From assembly GCA_963722575.1 (NCBI GenBank), contig CAVRNR010000004.1, positions 186,001 through 250,000 of the forward strand: a stretch of DNA of 64,000 bases, in the 5' to 3' direction. The translations under genes and the position numbers were made by a program. Positions 1 through 8,679 of this stretch are shown one piece after another (within the stretch, counting starts at the first letter, position 1; each line of letters opens with the position of its first letter). Below the pieces are notes generated by a model. That model was not told the DNA's origin and did no database searches. It saw only the letters and a list, made by a program, of their open reading frames with translations. Source of the stretch: Fen-178 sp963722575 (GTDB lineage: Bacteria > Acidobacteriota > Terriglobia > Bryobacterales > Bryobacteraceae).

Positions 1-1461
1 GGAACCCGCGTCTTCTATGGTAGCAAACTGTTCCGGGGTCTCCTCGGTTTCGGCGTGTTCCGACGGTGTTTCCGCGGGCGCTGGAGCGGGGCTTGGCTCC
101 GCCTCGACAGCACTCGGAAGGCCGCCAGAGGCCACGGCCGGCGCCTCGACGGCTTCTTCCGCGGCTGCCGGCTCCGCCTCGGCCTGGCCCTGTTCTTCGA
201 ACTGGCTGTAGTAGGCGTTGACCGCCTGCTGGATTTTCTCCACCAGTTCGGGGCCGATGTCCGGGATCTCCTCGATCTGCTCGGGCGTCATGCCGCCCAG
301 CTTTTCGATGGTGCCGACACCGGCGGCCAGCAGCGTCTCGAGCAGCGTGGCGGGCAGGCCGTAGTCGATGAGCGCGGAAACCGGCGCGCCCGGCGCCACC
401 AGCGCGGCCATCTGCGATTCCACTTCCTGGCGCTTCTCTTCCTCGCTCTTGATATCGATTCTCCAGGTGAGCAGCTTGGCCGCCAGGCGCACGTTCTGCC
501 CCTTCTTGCCGATGGCGAGGGAGAGCTGCGAATCGTCCACGATCACTTCCATGTGCTTTTCCACCGGATCGAGGATGGTGATGCGGCTCACCTTCGCGGG
601 GCTGAGCGCATGGGTGGCGAACACCACCGGGTCGTCGGAATATTCGATGATGTCGATCTTCTCGCCGCGCAGCTCGCGGATGATGGACTGCACGCGCATG
701 CCCTTCATGCCCACGCAGGCGCCCACGCTATCGACGTCGCGGTCGCGGCTCTGGACGGCGATCTTGGTGCGCTCGCCGGCTTCGCGCGCGCATCCCTTGA
801 TGGTCACGGTGCCGTCGTAGATCTCGGGAACTTCCTGCTCGAAGAGGCGCATCACCAGCTCCGGCGCGGCGCGCGACACCACCACGCCGGGACCTTTGCT
901 GGCCTTATCGACCAGCCGGATCACGCACCGGACGCGGTCGCCCACGCTGTAGCTTTCCAGGCGCGACTGCTCCTTCTTGGCCAGCTTGGCTTCGGTCTTG
1001 CCGAGGTCCAGAACGTAGTCCGGCCCCTCCACGCGCTTGATGGTGCAGTTCACCAGCTCGCCGGTGCGCCCGGAGTATTCCTGGTACACGGTTTCCCGCT
1101 CGGCTTCGCGGACCTTCTGGAAAATGACCTGCTTGGCGGTCTGCGCCGAAATGCGGCCCAGCGCTTCGGTGCTCTTCTGGATGCGAACTTCGGAACCGAT
1201 TTCGGCCTGGGGAGAGATGCGCCGCGCCTCGGCCAGCGTCATTTCGTGTACCGGGTCTTGGACCGACTCGACCGCCTTTTTGACCGAGTAAAGCTGGATG
1301 GCGCCGGTTTTCGGATCCATCTCGGCGATGTAGTCTTCGTCGGTGCGGTAGTGTTTGCGGGCGGCGATCAGCATGGCGTCCTTGACGGCGTCCAGGACGA
1401 TTTGCGGATCGATGCCTTTTTCCTTGCTCAGTATCTCGATGGACTGAAAAATCGTTTCCAA
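1..1461 (-). CDS. nusA: Transcription termination/antitermination factor NusA (3' end cut by window edge)
   Basis: NusA binds RNA polymerase and nascent RNA and controls pausing, termination and antitermination. The visible 487 codons show the NusA order: an N-terminal polymerase-binding domain (about 1-130, near the start ETIFQSIEIL), an S1 domain (about 135-200), two KH domains (about 230-350; VGACVGMKGMRVQSI and LAIGKKGQNVRLAA are the GxxG RNA-binding loops), then a helix-hairpin-helix region (IPDIGPELVEKI) and an acidic Ala/Glu/Pro-rich tail that runs off position 1. There is no ATG in the frame between rimP and the conserved N-terminus. The likely start is TTG at 1461, with GAGG five bases upstream. 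It lies 52 bases downstream of rimP, the usual rimP-nusA arrangement. The identification is firm; the TTG start is inferred. Confidence 0.95.
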   Translation of the reverse strand, partial: METIFQSIEILSKEKGIDPQIVLDAVKDAMLIAARKHYRTDEDYIAEMDPKTGAIQLYSVKKAVESVQDPVHEMTLAEARRISPQAEIGSEVRIQKSTEALGRISAQTAKQVIFQKVREAERETVYQEYSGRTGELVNCTIKRVEGPDYVLDLGKTEAKLAKKEQSRLESYSVGDRVRCVIRLVDKASKGPGVVVSRAAPELVMRLFEQEVPEIYDGTVTIKGCAREAGERTKIAVQSRDRDVDSVGACVGMKGMRVQSIIRELRGEKIDIIEYSDDPVVFATHALSPAKVSRITILDPVEKHMEVIVDDSQLSLAIGKKGQNVRLAAKLLTWRIDIKSEEEKRQEVESQMAALVAPGAPVSALIDYGLPATLLETLLAAGVGTIEKLGGMTPEQIEEIPDIGPELVEKIQQAVNAYYSQFEEQGQAEAEPAAAEEAVEAPAVASGGLPSAVEAEPSPAPAPAETPSEHAETEETPEQFATIEDAGS

Positions 1462-1513
1462 AGTAGCCTCGTTGTTCCGATTCGGTTTCTGGCTGTGTTT
1501 CTCTCCGGCGGGC

Positions 1514-1975
1514 TTACCACTCGAACTTCAGATTGGCCTTCTGGATCTGATCGAGCGAAAACCGCATAGTCGTCCCCGGCTCGGTTTCCAGCGCGATGGA
1601 GCCGTCATCGAGGCCGGCCAGGGTGCCTTCCCAGTTGCGCCGGCCGCCGCGCGGTTCGCGGAGAGTAATTCTGGCTTTCTTGCCCTGGAACCGCTCATAG
1701 TCCTGGGGTTTGAGGAGCTTGCGTTCGACCCCGGGGGAACTGACTTCGAGCGTATACCGCCCGCCGGGGACCACATCTTCAACGTCCAGAATGGTGCCCA
1801 CCTGCTGCGAGACCAGCTCGCAATCGCCGTGGGTGACGCCGGCGGGCTTGTCGATGGAGATGCGGACAAAGCGTTGATTTCCGCCGCCCTTGACCTCGAC
1901 CTCGACCACTTCCAGGCCTTCCGGCCGAGCCACGCGTTGGGCGATTTCCTCGATTTTGGACGCCACTTCCGACAT
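1514..1975 (-). CDS. rimP: Ribosome maturation factor RimP
   Basis: RimP assists 30S subunit maturation. The ~153-residue product begins MSEVASKIEEIAQRV and carries the RimP signatures: GDCELVSQQVGTILD, then YTLEVSSPGVERKLLKPQDYERF, then a C-terminal SH3-like part. Length and order match the family. The frame is open back to 2026, but a longer protein would have to cross the hairpin/T-run at 1989-2011, so I place the start at the ATG at 1975. The ribosome-binding site is weak (GGA about nine bases upstream). It is first gene of the rimP-nusA operon. Confidence 0.93.
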   Translation of the reverse strand: MSEVASKIEEIAQRVARPEGLEVVEVEVKGGGNQRFVRISIDKPAGVTHGDCELVSQQVGTILDVEDVVPGGRYTLEVSSPGVERKLLKPQDYERFQGKKARITLREPRGGRRNWEGTLAGLDDGSIALETEPGTTMRFSLDQIQKANLKFEW

Positions 1976-1988
1976 TGTAAAATCCAAC

Positions 1989-2011
1989 AAAAAAGTGGGC
2001 TTTCGCCCACT
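1989..2011 (-). terminator. Intrinsic-terminator-like hairpin in the rimP-nusA leader
   Basis: Read on the minus strand this is a 7-bp perfect stem AGTGGGC/GCCCACT with a GAAA tetraloop, followed directly by six T. It ends only 13 bases before the rimP start codon. It could end an upstream transcript or work as an attenuator in the rimP-nusA leader. The stem-loop and T-run are directly visible; the role is inferred. Confidence 0.7.
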
Positions 2012-2123
2012 CTCAGGGTTCGACACTCAAATTACATTGTAGCGTGTTTGGGGGCGCGAGGGGAAGGGGCAATACTCGATTGGGTGAGGCGGGGCGCACC
2101 GGGGCTTTGCCGGCGGCGGAAGA

Positions 2124-2339
2124 AGAGGTGTCGTATCGCTGGTAGGAGGCAAGTGGACCACCTTCCGCGCCTTCGCCGACCAGGTGGCCGGCGAGATGCG
2201 CCGCCTGCTGGAGAAACTCGCCGGCATCGCCGCCAGCGCGCTGGACTGGACCCCCGAAGAAGCCGCCGACGAGGTGGCGCGCACCGCCCGCATCCTGGGG
2301 ACTGTACACGGCGTCACGCCGCAACTGGTGGACCGATAG
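2124..2339 (+). pseudogene. C-terminal remnant of FAD-dependent glycerol-3-phosphate dehydrogenase
   Basis: An open stretch without a start encodes RGVVSLVGGKWTTFRAFADQV and continues with EEAADEVARTARILG to a TAG at 2337-2339. The block SLVGGKWTT is characteristic of the C-terminal part of GlpD-type glycerol-3-phosphate dehydrogenases. The N-terminal FAD domain is absent: upstream lies only the leader of the divergent rimP operon. I read this as the surviving 3' end of a deleted gene. It fills most of the otherwise gene-free stretch 2012-2375. Confidence 0.55.
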
Positions 2340-2375
2340 CGGACCACTTGCGCTGGCGGGTCACTTCGATGCACT

Positions 2376-3077
2376 ATGGATTATGGGATGCCAATGAACA
2401 TTTCTACAACGCCGATTAGGCCGGTCACGCTCCGACATCGAATCGTGGAGATTATCCGGCAAGCGATCACGTCGGGCGATCTTGGCCCTGGAGATCGGGT
2501 TGTCGAACTCCGGCTTGCCAAGCAGTTGGGCGTCGGAAATACGGCTGTGAGGGAAGCGCTTTTCGAATTGGAGCGGGCCGGCTTGGTCACGCGAATTCCA
2601 AACAAGGGCAGCTTCATCACCCAGATGACCTGGGAGGACGCGCAACAGATCTTCCAGATCAGAAAGCCGCTGGAAAGTCTGGCGGTGGAGATGGCTGTGG
2701 AGCACATGTCGCCCGCAGACCTCGACATGTTGCAGGGCTTCGTGAACGGAATGAAGACGGCCGCCGAGACCAGCGATTTCGAGCGTTTCTACCAGAACGA
2801 TCTCGAGTTTCACCGAACGCTATGGCGACTCTCGCAAAACCGCTATTTGGCGAGCAGCCTGGAAACCCTGGTGGTGCCTCTTTTTGCGTTCTTTCTGATC
2901 CGCACGCGCTTGGATTACCGGGTCGATCTGCTGGGCAGCGCGCAACGCCACCATCAGCTTCTCGACACCATCAGGAACGGGCACGAGGTCAGAGATCGCA
3001 TGATCGCTTCCCTGGACTCTTCCGAGCTCTTTTGGGAGCAGGCCGGACGCACGGTGGCGGGCCCGCCTGCCGCCTGA
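2376..3077 (+). CDS. GntR-family transcriptional regulator (FCD/FadR subfamily)
   Basis: A DNA-binding repressor or activator of the FadR type. Residues ~15-80 form the winged HTH (LRHRIVEIIRQAITSGDL, then GVGNTAVREALFELERAGLV and the wing PNKGSFI). Residues ~90-225 are all-helical, with FCD-type metal/ligand positions (the NDLEFHRTLW helix and QRHHQLLDTIRNG). Length (233 aa) is typical. An ATG at 2376 and one at 2391 are both possible. The gene converges on the DUF362 gene ending at 3087. The ligand cannot be read from sequence; the neighbouring duplicated module is the obvious candidate target (see the palindrome at 8670-8684). Confidence 0.9.
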   Translation: MDYGMPMNISTTPIRPVTLRHRIVEIIRQAITSGDLGPGDRVVELRLAKQLGVGNTAVREALFELERAGLVTRIPNKGSFITQMTWEDAQQIFQIRKPLESLAVEMAVEHMSPADLDMLQGFVNGMKTAAETSDFERFYQNDLEFHRTLWRLSQNRYLASSLETLVVPLFAFFLIRTRLDYRVDLLGSAQRHHQLLDTIRNGHEVRDRMIASLDSSELFWEQAGRTVAGPPAA

Positions 3078-3086
3078 AGTTACGGT

Positions 3087-4277
3087 TCAGCCCCTCTTCT
3101 GCTGGCCGGCCTGAAGTTTCTCACGCACGGCCGGGTAGCTGAATATAACATCGGCGACGGGAACCCCGACTACCTCGTTCTTGGCGAGGTCGCGGAGGCC
3201 CACACCTAGTTGTTCGCCGAATAGCAGCGTGCTGTCGCACCTGGCAAACGGCGCCTTCCCGCGCTCGGCCAAGGGGTCGAATCCCATCACGGTCATGGCC
3301 ACGGCGTCGGTGGCCACGGTATTGGTTCCGGCAATGAGCACGCCGGGGTTCACGGCTGCCTTGAGCCCCCCGCCAGCGGTTTCTCCGCCGGTAGCGGTCT
3401 TGATGCCGTCGATGATCGCCAAGTGAACGGGCCGCGCGGAGTTCAGCTCGGCGATGATGCGCGGCAGCCGGAAGCCGGCGTCCTTGGGCAAACTCATGTC
3501 TTTCTGCTGCGGCGCGCTCTTGGATGGCAGGCGGGTCGCAAAGTGGAACACATTGCCGCGCCCGCCGTGAGGGCGGATGCTCGGCTCGTCCACTCCCGCG
3601 TCCTGGCCATAGATGGTGATGGGAGTGGTTCCATACACGTTCTTCATGGAAAGCGTGACACCCGTGGCGGAATGCTCCTTCATCTTGGCGAGCGAGATAA
3701 AAACGTCGCAGTCCTCGTACGCATGACTCAGGTCGTAGCCGGGGTAGATCAGCCCCCCGCCGGGCACCATGAACCGCGAGTATGTCTTCCAGGGCCCCAG
3801 GTAATTGGTGTTTTGGAATTCCACGTGGTCGGCCGCGCTCAGGATGTCCTGCGGCCTCCAGTTCATGGACAGCATGACCTCTTGCAGGGTTTCGGAGGTC
3901 GACCAGGGGCCTTCGACCACGCGGATGCGGCGCGCGCCGGCCTTGCCCAGGAGGCTTACCGTGGCGCCGATGATGCGCGGATGCGTCCAGTAGGTGTCCT
4001 CCATCAGCGCGTCACCTAACCGCGACCACCGAACGCCAATGAAGTTCACTTTTACGGCCACGGTCTTGCCCTTCACCAACCCGCCGAGGCCGCCCAGTTG
4101 ATCGAACATCTTGTCCAAGGTGGGGGCCAGTTCGGGACCATACGTTTTGCAACGGGCTACCGCGACCTTCGCCGCCGGGGCGGTAACGGCGCGGCTCCAT
4201 GCGGGGCGCACGAGCAGGGCGCCCACGCCGGCGCTGGCTCCGGCTAACAACTGTCTCCTTGTCATGTCTTGATTCAT
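3087..4277 (-). CDS. Tat-exported DUF362 domain protein, copy A
   Basis: 396 aa. The N-terminus MNQDMTRRQLLAGASAG with a following hydrophobic stretch is a twin-arginine signal, so the folded protein is likely exported, possibly with a cofactor. The body is DUF362-like: VAVKVNFIGVRW, a conserved central part with DVFISLAKMKEH and GVTLSMKNVYG, and TNTVATDAVAMTVMGFDP near the end. DUF362 proteins are poorly characterised; some are fused to ferredoxin domains, but I see no Fe-S cysteine motif here. The gene follows the ~487-aa gene by 11 bases with its own AGGAG site. It is a close paralogue of the gene at 5894-7090. Confidence 0.8.
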   Translation of the reverse strand: MNQDMTRRQLLAGASAGVGALLVRPAWSRAVTAPAAKVAVARCKTYGPELAPTLDKMFDQLGGLGGLVKGKTVAVKVNFIGVRWSRLGDALMEDTYWTHPRIIGATVSLLGKAGARRIRVVEGPWSTSETLQEVMLSMNWRPQDILSAADHVEFQNTNYLGPWKTYSRFMVPGGGLIYPGYDLSHAYEDCDVFISLAKMKEHSATGVTLSMKNVYGTTPITIYGQDAGVDEPSIRPHGGRGNVFHFATRLPSKSAPQQKDMSLPKDAGFRLPRIIAELNSARPVHLAIIDGIKTATGGETAGGGLKAAVNPGVLIAGTNTVATDAVAMTVMGFDPLAERGKAPFARCDSTLLFGEQLGVGLRDLAKNEVVGVPVADVIFSYPAVREKLQAGQQKRG

Positions 4278-4288
4278 TGCAGTTTCTC

Positions 4289-5749
4289 CTAGTTCTCCAG
4301 CTCGATGACGCCATACACAGACAGGCGCGGCAATGTCAACTCCGCCCCGCCCGCTTCCTGGGGAGCGAATTTCAGTTCCGCGGCCGAGGCCAGTTCCGGA
4401 CTCACCACACGGGCCGACTTATACGGCTCCCTCACAAAGAACAGGGCTCCATCGCCCCCGGGCCTCCGCGAGTAGTTCAACAATTGGATCACGGCCTGCT
4501 TGCCTTGAGCCGATGTCTCATAGAGGAAATTCGACGACGGCGCGTTATACACCCGCACCAGATCCTTGCCGTGACTGACGATGTTCTGGATGTCCGCCAC
4601 CGAATCGTAGGCGTCCGGTTTCTCTTCCTTGCATACCCCCAGCCGCCCTTTGCCCACCTTGCGCATGCTGAACAGAAGGTAGGCTTCGGCTGGCGCCGGC
4701 GGACCCTGCGGATTAGGCCAATTGGACGGCACCAACAGAGTGCCCCCACCGTTGGCGAAGGCCAGCAGCTTCTTCCGCAGCGCGGCGTCCGGGGCCTCCT
4801 GATCCATGTAATAGATGGCCTGCAAACCGGCGAATGAGGCGCTGGCCGCCCGCTGGCGCGCAATCAGCCGGAACGGTTGGCGCACCCGCGGCATCAGGTT
4901 GATGGCCTCCTCGGCGGAGTCATAATTGGGCTCGGCGAAATTCGAAATCACCGCCACCAGGCCGTTCGGCCGATAGGTCCTGAGTTCCTTGTGCTGCTCG
5001 AAGAAGTTCACCGTGTCGATGGCTTTCTTCCACGTATCCACGGCCGGCTGCTTCTTGGCCGTCAGGTCCGCGCGCAACCCGTCGTCCAGCGAGATTACCC
5101 ACCTGGCCCCGTGGCTCGCAGAGTCGGCCACGGCCAATTCGTAAGCCTCCGCGGCCAGCTTTGCCTGCGGCGGCGGATCGAAGCCCACCCACACGGTCTT
5201 GTCGGGGGCCAGCGCCCGGGCGATGAGCAGAATCGCTCCGTTGGAATCCACCCAGGGGAGGTTGGTCGGGCCGCCCTGGGGGGTCGCGCCTTGCGGAAGC
5301 CCCGGAAACACGCCATCGGAAATGCCCACAATCGGGGATTTCGCGCTCGAGGGCACCTGGGAGGCTTTGTTCCACGGGATGACGGGGAGACCGGCGTTGG
5401 CGGGCGCCTCGCCTTCCATGGCAACCGCGGAAAGACCCGCGGATTTAGCCGCCGCCACCGCGGCCGGCTTGTCCGTTTCACCCTCGATCAGGCCGACGAA
5501 CTCGAGTCCGGCCTGCTTGCCTCTCTCGATCAGCGGTTTCAGCGCTTGTTGCTGGCCGGCATCCGCCGCCCAACCGACCACGAGGCAATTGATCGGCGTA
5601 CCCTGCACGAGCGCCAGTGAAGCCGGATCTTGCCAATTGCGAAGGGCCTCGGCCGTCTCCGGCGTAAAGCCCTTCGTTTTCTCACCGCGTGCGATATCCA
5701 ACGGGCCGGCTGGCCATCGCATCGGTATGGACTCTGCGTTTAGAGCCAT
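4289..5749 (-). CDS. Uncharacterised protein of the duplicated module, copy A
   Basis: 486 aa from the ATG at 5749 (MALNAESIPMRWPAGPLDIARG), chosen because GGGAGG lies about nine bases upstream and the same arrangement precedes copy B. I do not recognise the family. There is no signal peptide or membrane segment. The first third looks like an alpha/beta barrel-type enzyme core (INCLVVGWAADAGQQQAL, GLEFVGLIEGETDK, LSAVAMEGEA, GISDGVFPGLP). A middle part resembles the reassembly domains of glycosidase-like proteins (LLAFANGGGTLLVPSNW), and the C-terminus looks like a small beta domain. That reading is weak. It is co-transcribed with the DUF362 gene that follows. Confidence 0.75.
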   Translation of the reverse strand: MALNAESIPMRWPAGPLDIARGEKTKGFTPETAEALRNWQDPASLALVQGTPINCLVVGWAADAGQQQALKPLIERGKQAGLEFVGLIEGETDKPAAVAAAKSAGLSAVAMEGEAPANAGLPVIPWNKASQVPSSAKSPIVGISDGVFPGLPQGATPQGGPTNLPWVDSNGAILLIARALAPDKTVWVGFDPPPQAKLAAEAYELAVADSASHGARWVISLDDGLRADLTAKKQPAVDTWKKAIDTVNFFEQHKELRTYRPNGLVAVISNFAEPNYDSAEEAINLMPRVRQPFRLIARQRAASASFAGLQAIYYMDQEAPDAALRKKLLAFANGGGTLLVPSNWPNPQGPPAPAEAYLLFSMRKVGKGRLGVCKEEKPDAYDSVADIQNIVSHGKDLVRVYNAPSSNFLYETSAQGKQAVIQLLNYSRRPGGDGALFFVREPYKSARVVSPELASAAELKFAPQEAGGAELTLPRLSVYGVIELEN

Positions 5750-5893
5750 GCTTGTATGCCTCCCATTTCCGTCCAGAGCGTCCGCTCCGGGGCGTGTTTC
5801 AATTGCCACTGCAATTATGGTCCGCGAACCTGTTTTCCAGCCAGGTTATGGGCCTGTGTAGTCTCTTCGGCATTGCAGCCGCGAAGTTCCGGC

Positions 5894-7090
5894 TCAGGCC
5901 TTCTTCTGCGCGGCCAGGAGCTTTTCACGGACGGCTGAATAGCTGAACACAACTTCGGAGATGGGAACCCCGAGTATCTCGTTCTTGCTGAGGTCGCGCA
6001 GGCCGACTCCCAGGTCTTCTCCGAAATGCAGCATGTTGTCGGAGTTGGCGAAGGGAGGCGCCCCGCGGTCGTTCATGGGGTTGAACCCCATCACGGTCAT
6101 GGCCACGGCGTCGGTGGCCACGGTATTGGTTCCGGCAATGAGCACTCCAGGACTTACGGCGGCCTGGGGCATTCTTGGGCTCCCATAATTCGTCTCGCAG
6201 CCGGTGGCGGTCTTGATGCCGTCGATGATCGCCAGTTGGGCCGGCCGCGCGGAATTCAGCTCGGCGATGATGCGCGGCAGCCGGAAGCCGGCGTCCTTGG
6301 GCAAACTCATGTCTTTCTGCTGCGGCGCGCTCTTGGATGGCAGACGTGTCGCAAAGTGGAACACACCACCGCGTCCGCCATGAGGGCGGATGCTCGGCTC
6401 GTCCACTCCCGCGTCCTGGCCATAGATGGTGATAGGAGTGGTTCCGTAAATGTTCTTCATCGAGAGGGTGATGCCGGTGGCGGCGTGTTCTTTCAACTTG
6501 GCGAACGAAACGAACACGTCGCAATCCTCGTAGGCATGGTTCAAGTCGTAGCCGGGGTAGATCAGGCCCCCGCCGGGCACCATAAACCGCGAGTATGTCT
6601 TCCAGGGCCCCAGGTAATTGGTGTTTTGGAATTCCACGTGGTCGGCCGCGCTCAGGATATCCTGCGGCCTCCAGTTCATGGAATACATGACCTCCGGCAG
6701 GGTTTCGGTGGTGGACCAGGGGCCTTCCACGACGCGGATGCGGCGCGCGCCGGCCTTGCCCATAAGGTGTACGGCCGCGCCGATGGCGAAGGGGTTCGTC
6801 CAGAAAGTGTCTTCCATCAACGCGTTGCCCAAGCGCTGCCAGCGAACGCCGATGAGGTTGATTTTCAACGCGACGGTTTTGCCCTTCACCAAGCTGCCGA
6901 GGCCGCCCAGTTGATCGAACATCTTCTCCATGGTGGGGACCAGTTCGGGACCATACGTTTTGCAACGGGCCACGGTGACCTTCCCCGCCGGGGCGGTAAC
7001 GGCGCGGCTCCATGCGGGGCGCGCGAGCAGGGCGCCAACGCCGGCGCCGGCTCCCGCCAGCAACTGTCTCCTAGTCAGATCTTGTTTCAT
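5894..7090 (-). CDS. Tat-exported DUF362 domain protein, copy B
   Basis: 398 aa starting MKQDLTRRQLLAGAGAGVG, a twin-arginine signal. The start at 7090 lies one base after the stop of the upstream gene (7092), so the two are translationally linked. The body matches copy A almost residue for residue through most of its length, including PQDILSAADHVEFQNTNYLG and DVFVSFAKLKEHAATGITLS. The copies differ mostly at scattered positions and near residue 300, where copy B has a short insert (ETNYGSPRMPQ). This is a tandem paralogue rather than an assembly repeat, because the differences are spread through both genes. Confidence 0.8.
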   Translation of the reverse strand: MKQDLTRRQLLAGAGAGVGALLARPAWSRAVTAPAGKVTVARCKTYGPELVPTMEKMFDQLGGLGSLVKGKTVALKINLIGVRWQRLGNALMEDTFWTNPFAIGAAVHLMGKAGARRIRVVEGPWSTTETLPEVMYSMNWRPQDILSAADHVEFQNTNYLGPWKTYSRFMVPGGGLIYPGYDLNHAYEDCDVFVSFAKLKEHAATGITLSMKNIYGTTPITIYGQDAGVDEPSIRPHGGRGGVFHFATRLPSKSAPQQKDMSLPKDAGFRLPRIIAELNSARPAQLAIIDGIKTATGCETNYGSPRMPQAAVSPGVLIAGTNTVATDAVAMTVMGFNPMNDRGAPPFANSDNMLHFGEDLGVGLRDLSKNEILGVPISEVVFSYSAVREKLLAAQKKA

Positions 7091-7091
7091 T

Positions 7092-8552
7092 TTAGTTCTC
7101 CAGTTCGACGGCGCCATACACGGAAAGGCGCGGCAAGGACAACTCCGCCCCGCCGGCTTCCTGGGGAGCCCATTTGAGCTCCTCGGGCGAGGCGATTTCC
7201 GGACTCACCAGGCGGGCCAACTTGTACGGCTCCTTCACCCAGAAAACAGGTCCATCGCTCCCAGGCCGGCGCGAGTAGTTCAACAGTTGGATCGATCCCT
7301 GCCCGCTTTGAGCGGATGTTTCGTAGAGAAAATTCGCCGATGGGGCGTTATACAGGCGCAGCAGATCGTTGCGGTGGCTCATGATGTTCTGGATGTCCGC
7401 CACCGTATCGTAGGAGTCCGGCCGGTCTTCCTTGCACACCGCCAGACGGCCCTTGCCCACGGCACGCATGCTGAAGAGAAGGTAAGCTTCGGCGGGTGTG
7501 GGCGAGCGCTCCGGATTCGGCCAATTGGACGGCACGAACAGAATGCCGCCATCGGTCGCGAAGGCCAGCAACTTTTTCCGCAGTGCGGCGTCCGGCGCCT
7601 CCTTATCGACGTAGAAGATGGCTTGCAGACCGGCGAAAGAGGCGCCCGCCGCCCGCGACCGCGCAATCACCCGGCACGGCTGGCGCAGCCGGGGAAGCAG
7701 GTTGATGGCCTCCTCGCCGGTCTCCCAGTCGGGCCCCCTGAAATTCGACATCACGGCCAGCCGGCCGCCCGGCCGATAGCTCATGAGTTGTTTGTGCTGC
7801 TCAAAGAAGACCACGGTGCCGATGAGTTTCTTCCACGTATCGGCGGCCGGTTGCTTGTTGGCCGCCAGGTCCGCGCGCAACTGGTCGTCGAGCGAGATCA
7901 CCCATCTGGCCCCGTGGCTGGCGGGATCGGCCACAGCCAGCATGTACGCTTCGGCTGCGAGTTTGGCCTGCGGCGGCGGATCGAAATCGATCCACACGGC
8001 CTTGCCGGGGGCGAGCGCACGAGCAATGAGCAGCACCGCTCCGTTGGAATCCACCCAGGGCAGATTGGTCGGGCCGCCGGCCTGTGTCGCGGCTTGCGGA
8101 AGCCCGGGAAATACACCATCGGAAATGCCCAGCACGGGGGAGTTGGCACTCGATCGCACCTGGGCGGCTTTGTTCCACGGGATGATGGGGACACCGGCGT
8201 TGGCGGGCGCCTCGCCTTCCATGGCAACCGCGGAAAGACCCGCGGATTTAGCCGCCGCCACCGCGGCCGGCCTGTTGGTTTCTCCCTCGATCAGGCCGAC
8301 GAACTCCAGTCCGGCCTGCTTGCCTTTCTCGATCAGCGGTTTCAGCGCTTGTTGCTGGCCGGCATCCGCCGCCCAACTGACCACGAGGCAATTGATCGGC
8401 GTACCCTGCACGAGCGCCAGTGAAGCCGGATCCTGCCATTTTCGAAGAACCTCGGCCGTATCCGCCGTGAAGCCCTTCGTCTTTTCACCGCGTGCGATGT
8501 CCAAGGGGCCGGCTGGCCACCGCATCGGTATGGACTCTGCGTTTAGAGCCAT
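7092..8552 (-). CDS. Uncharacterised protein of the duplicated module, copy B
   Basis: 486 aa from the ATG at 8552, preceded by GGGAGG. Closely similar to the protein at 4289-5749 throughout (same N-terminus, the same INCLVVSWAADAGQQQALKP block, LFVPSNWPNP and the C-terminal LSVYGAVELEN). It is the first gene behind the promoter region at 8650-8684, so it probably leads a four-gene transcript running to 3087. The function is not recognised. Confidence 0.75.
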   Translation of the reverse strand: MALNAESIPMRWPAGPLDIARGEKTKGFTADTAEVLRKWQDPASLALVQGTPINCLVVSWAADAGQQQALKPLIEKGKQAGLEFVGLIEGETNRPAAVAAAKSAGLSAVAMEGEAPANAGVPIIPWNKAAQVRSSANSPVLGISDGVFPGLPQAATQAGGPTNLPWVDSNGAVLLIARALAPGKAVWIDFDPPPQAKLAAEAYMLAVADPASHGARWVISLDDQLRADLAANKQPAADTWKKLIGTVVFFEQHKQLMSYRPGGRLAVMSNFRGPDWETGEEAINLLPRLRQPCRVIARSRAAGASFAGLQAIFYVDKEAPDAALRKKLLAFATDGGILFVPSNWPNPERSPTPAEAYLLFSMRAVGKGRLAVCKEDRPDSYDTVADIQNIMSHRNDLLRLYNAPSANFLYETSAQSGQGSIQLLNYSRRPGSDGPVFWVKEPYKLARLVSPEIASPEELKWAPQEAGGAELSLPRLSVYGAVELEN

Positions 8553-8649
8553 GCTTGTATGCCTCCCATTTGTTCCGCCGACGTCGCAGGCACAGGTCCG
8601 TGCCTGCGCATAGGGGCCTTCACCCCTAATAATGCAGTATACACGATGC

Positions 8650-8679
8650 AGTATATTGGAACGCACCCCATATGTTCAA
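8650..8679 (-). promoter_or_regulatory. Predicted promoter of the duplicated module
   Basis: On the minus strand, TTGAAC (8674-8679) and TATACT (8650-8655) are separated by 18 bases, a good sigma-70 type match. A second TATACT occurs at 8636-8641 within a direct repeat of TGCAGTATA (8633-8641 and 8647-8655). The leader to the start at 8552 is about 90 bases. Predicted from sequence only. Confidence 0.6.

Noticed and set aside
55..1569. Long plus-strand open frame opposite nusA
   Set aside because: It is the antisense image of a strongly conserved nusA reading frame; the product has no recognisable domain and is rich in His/Asp/Arg from high-GC antisense codons.
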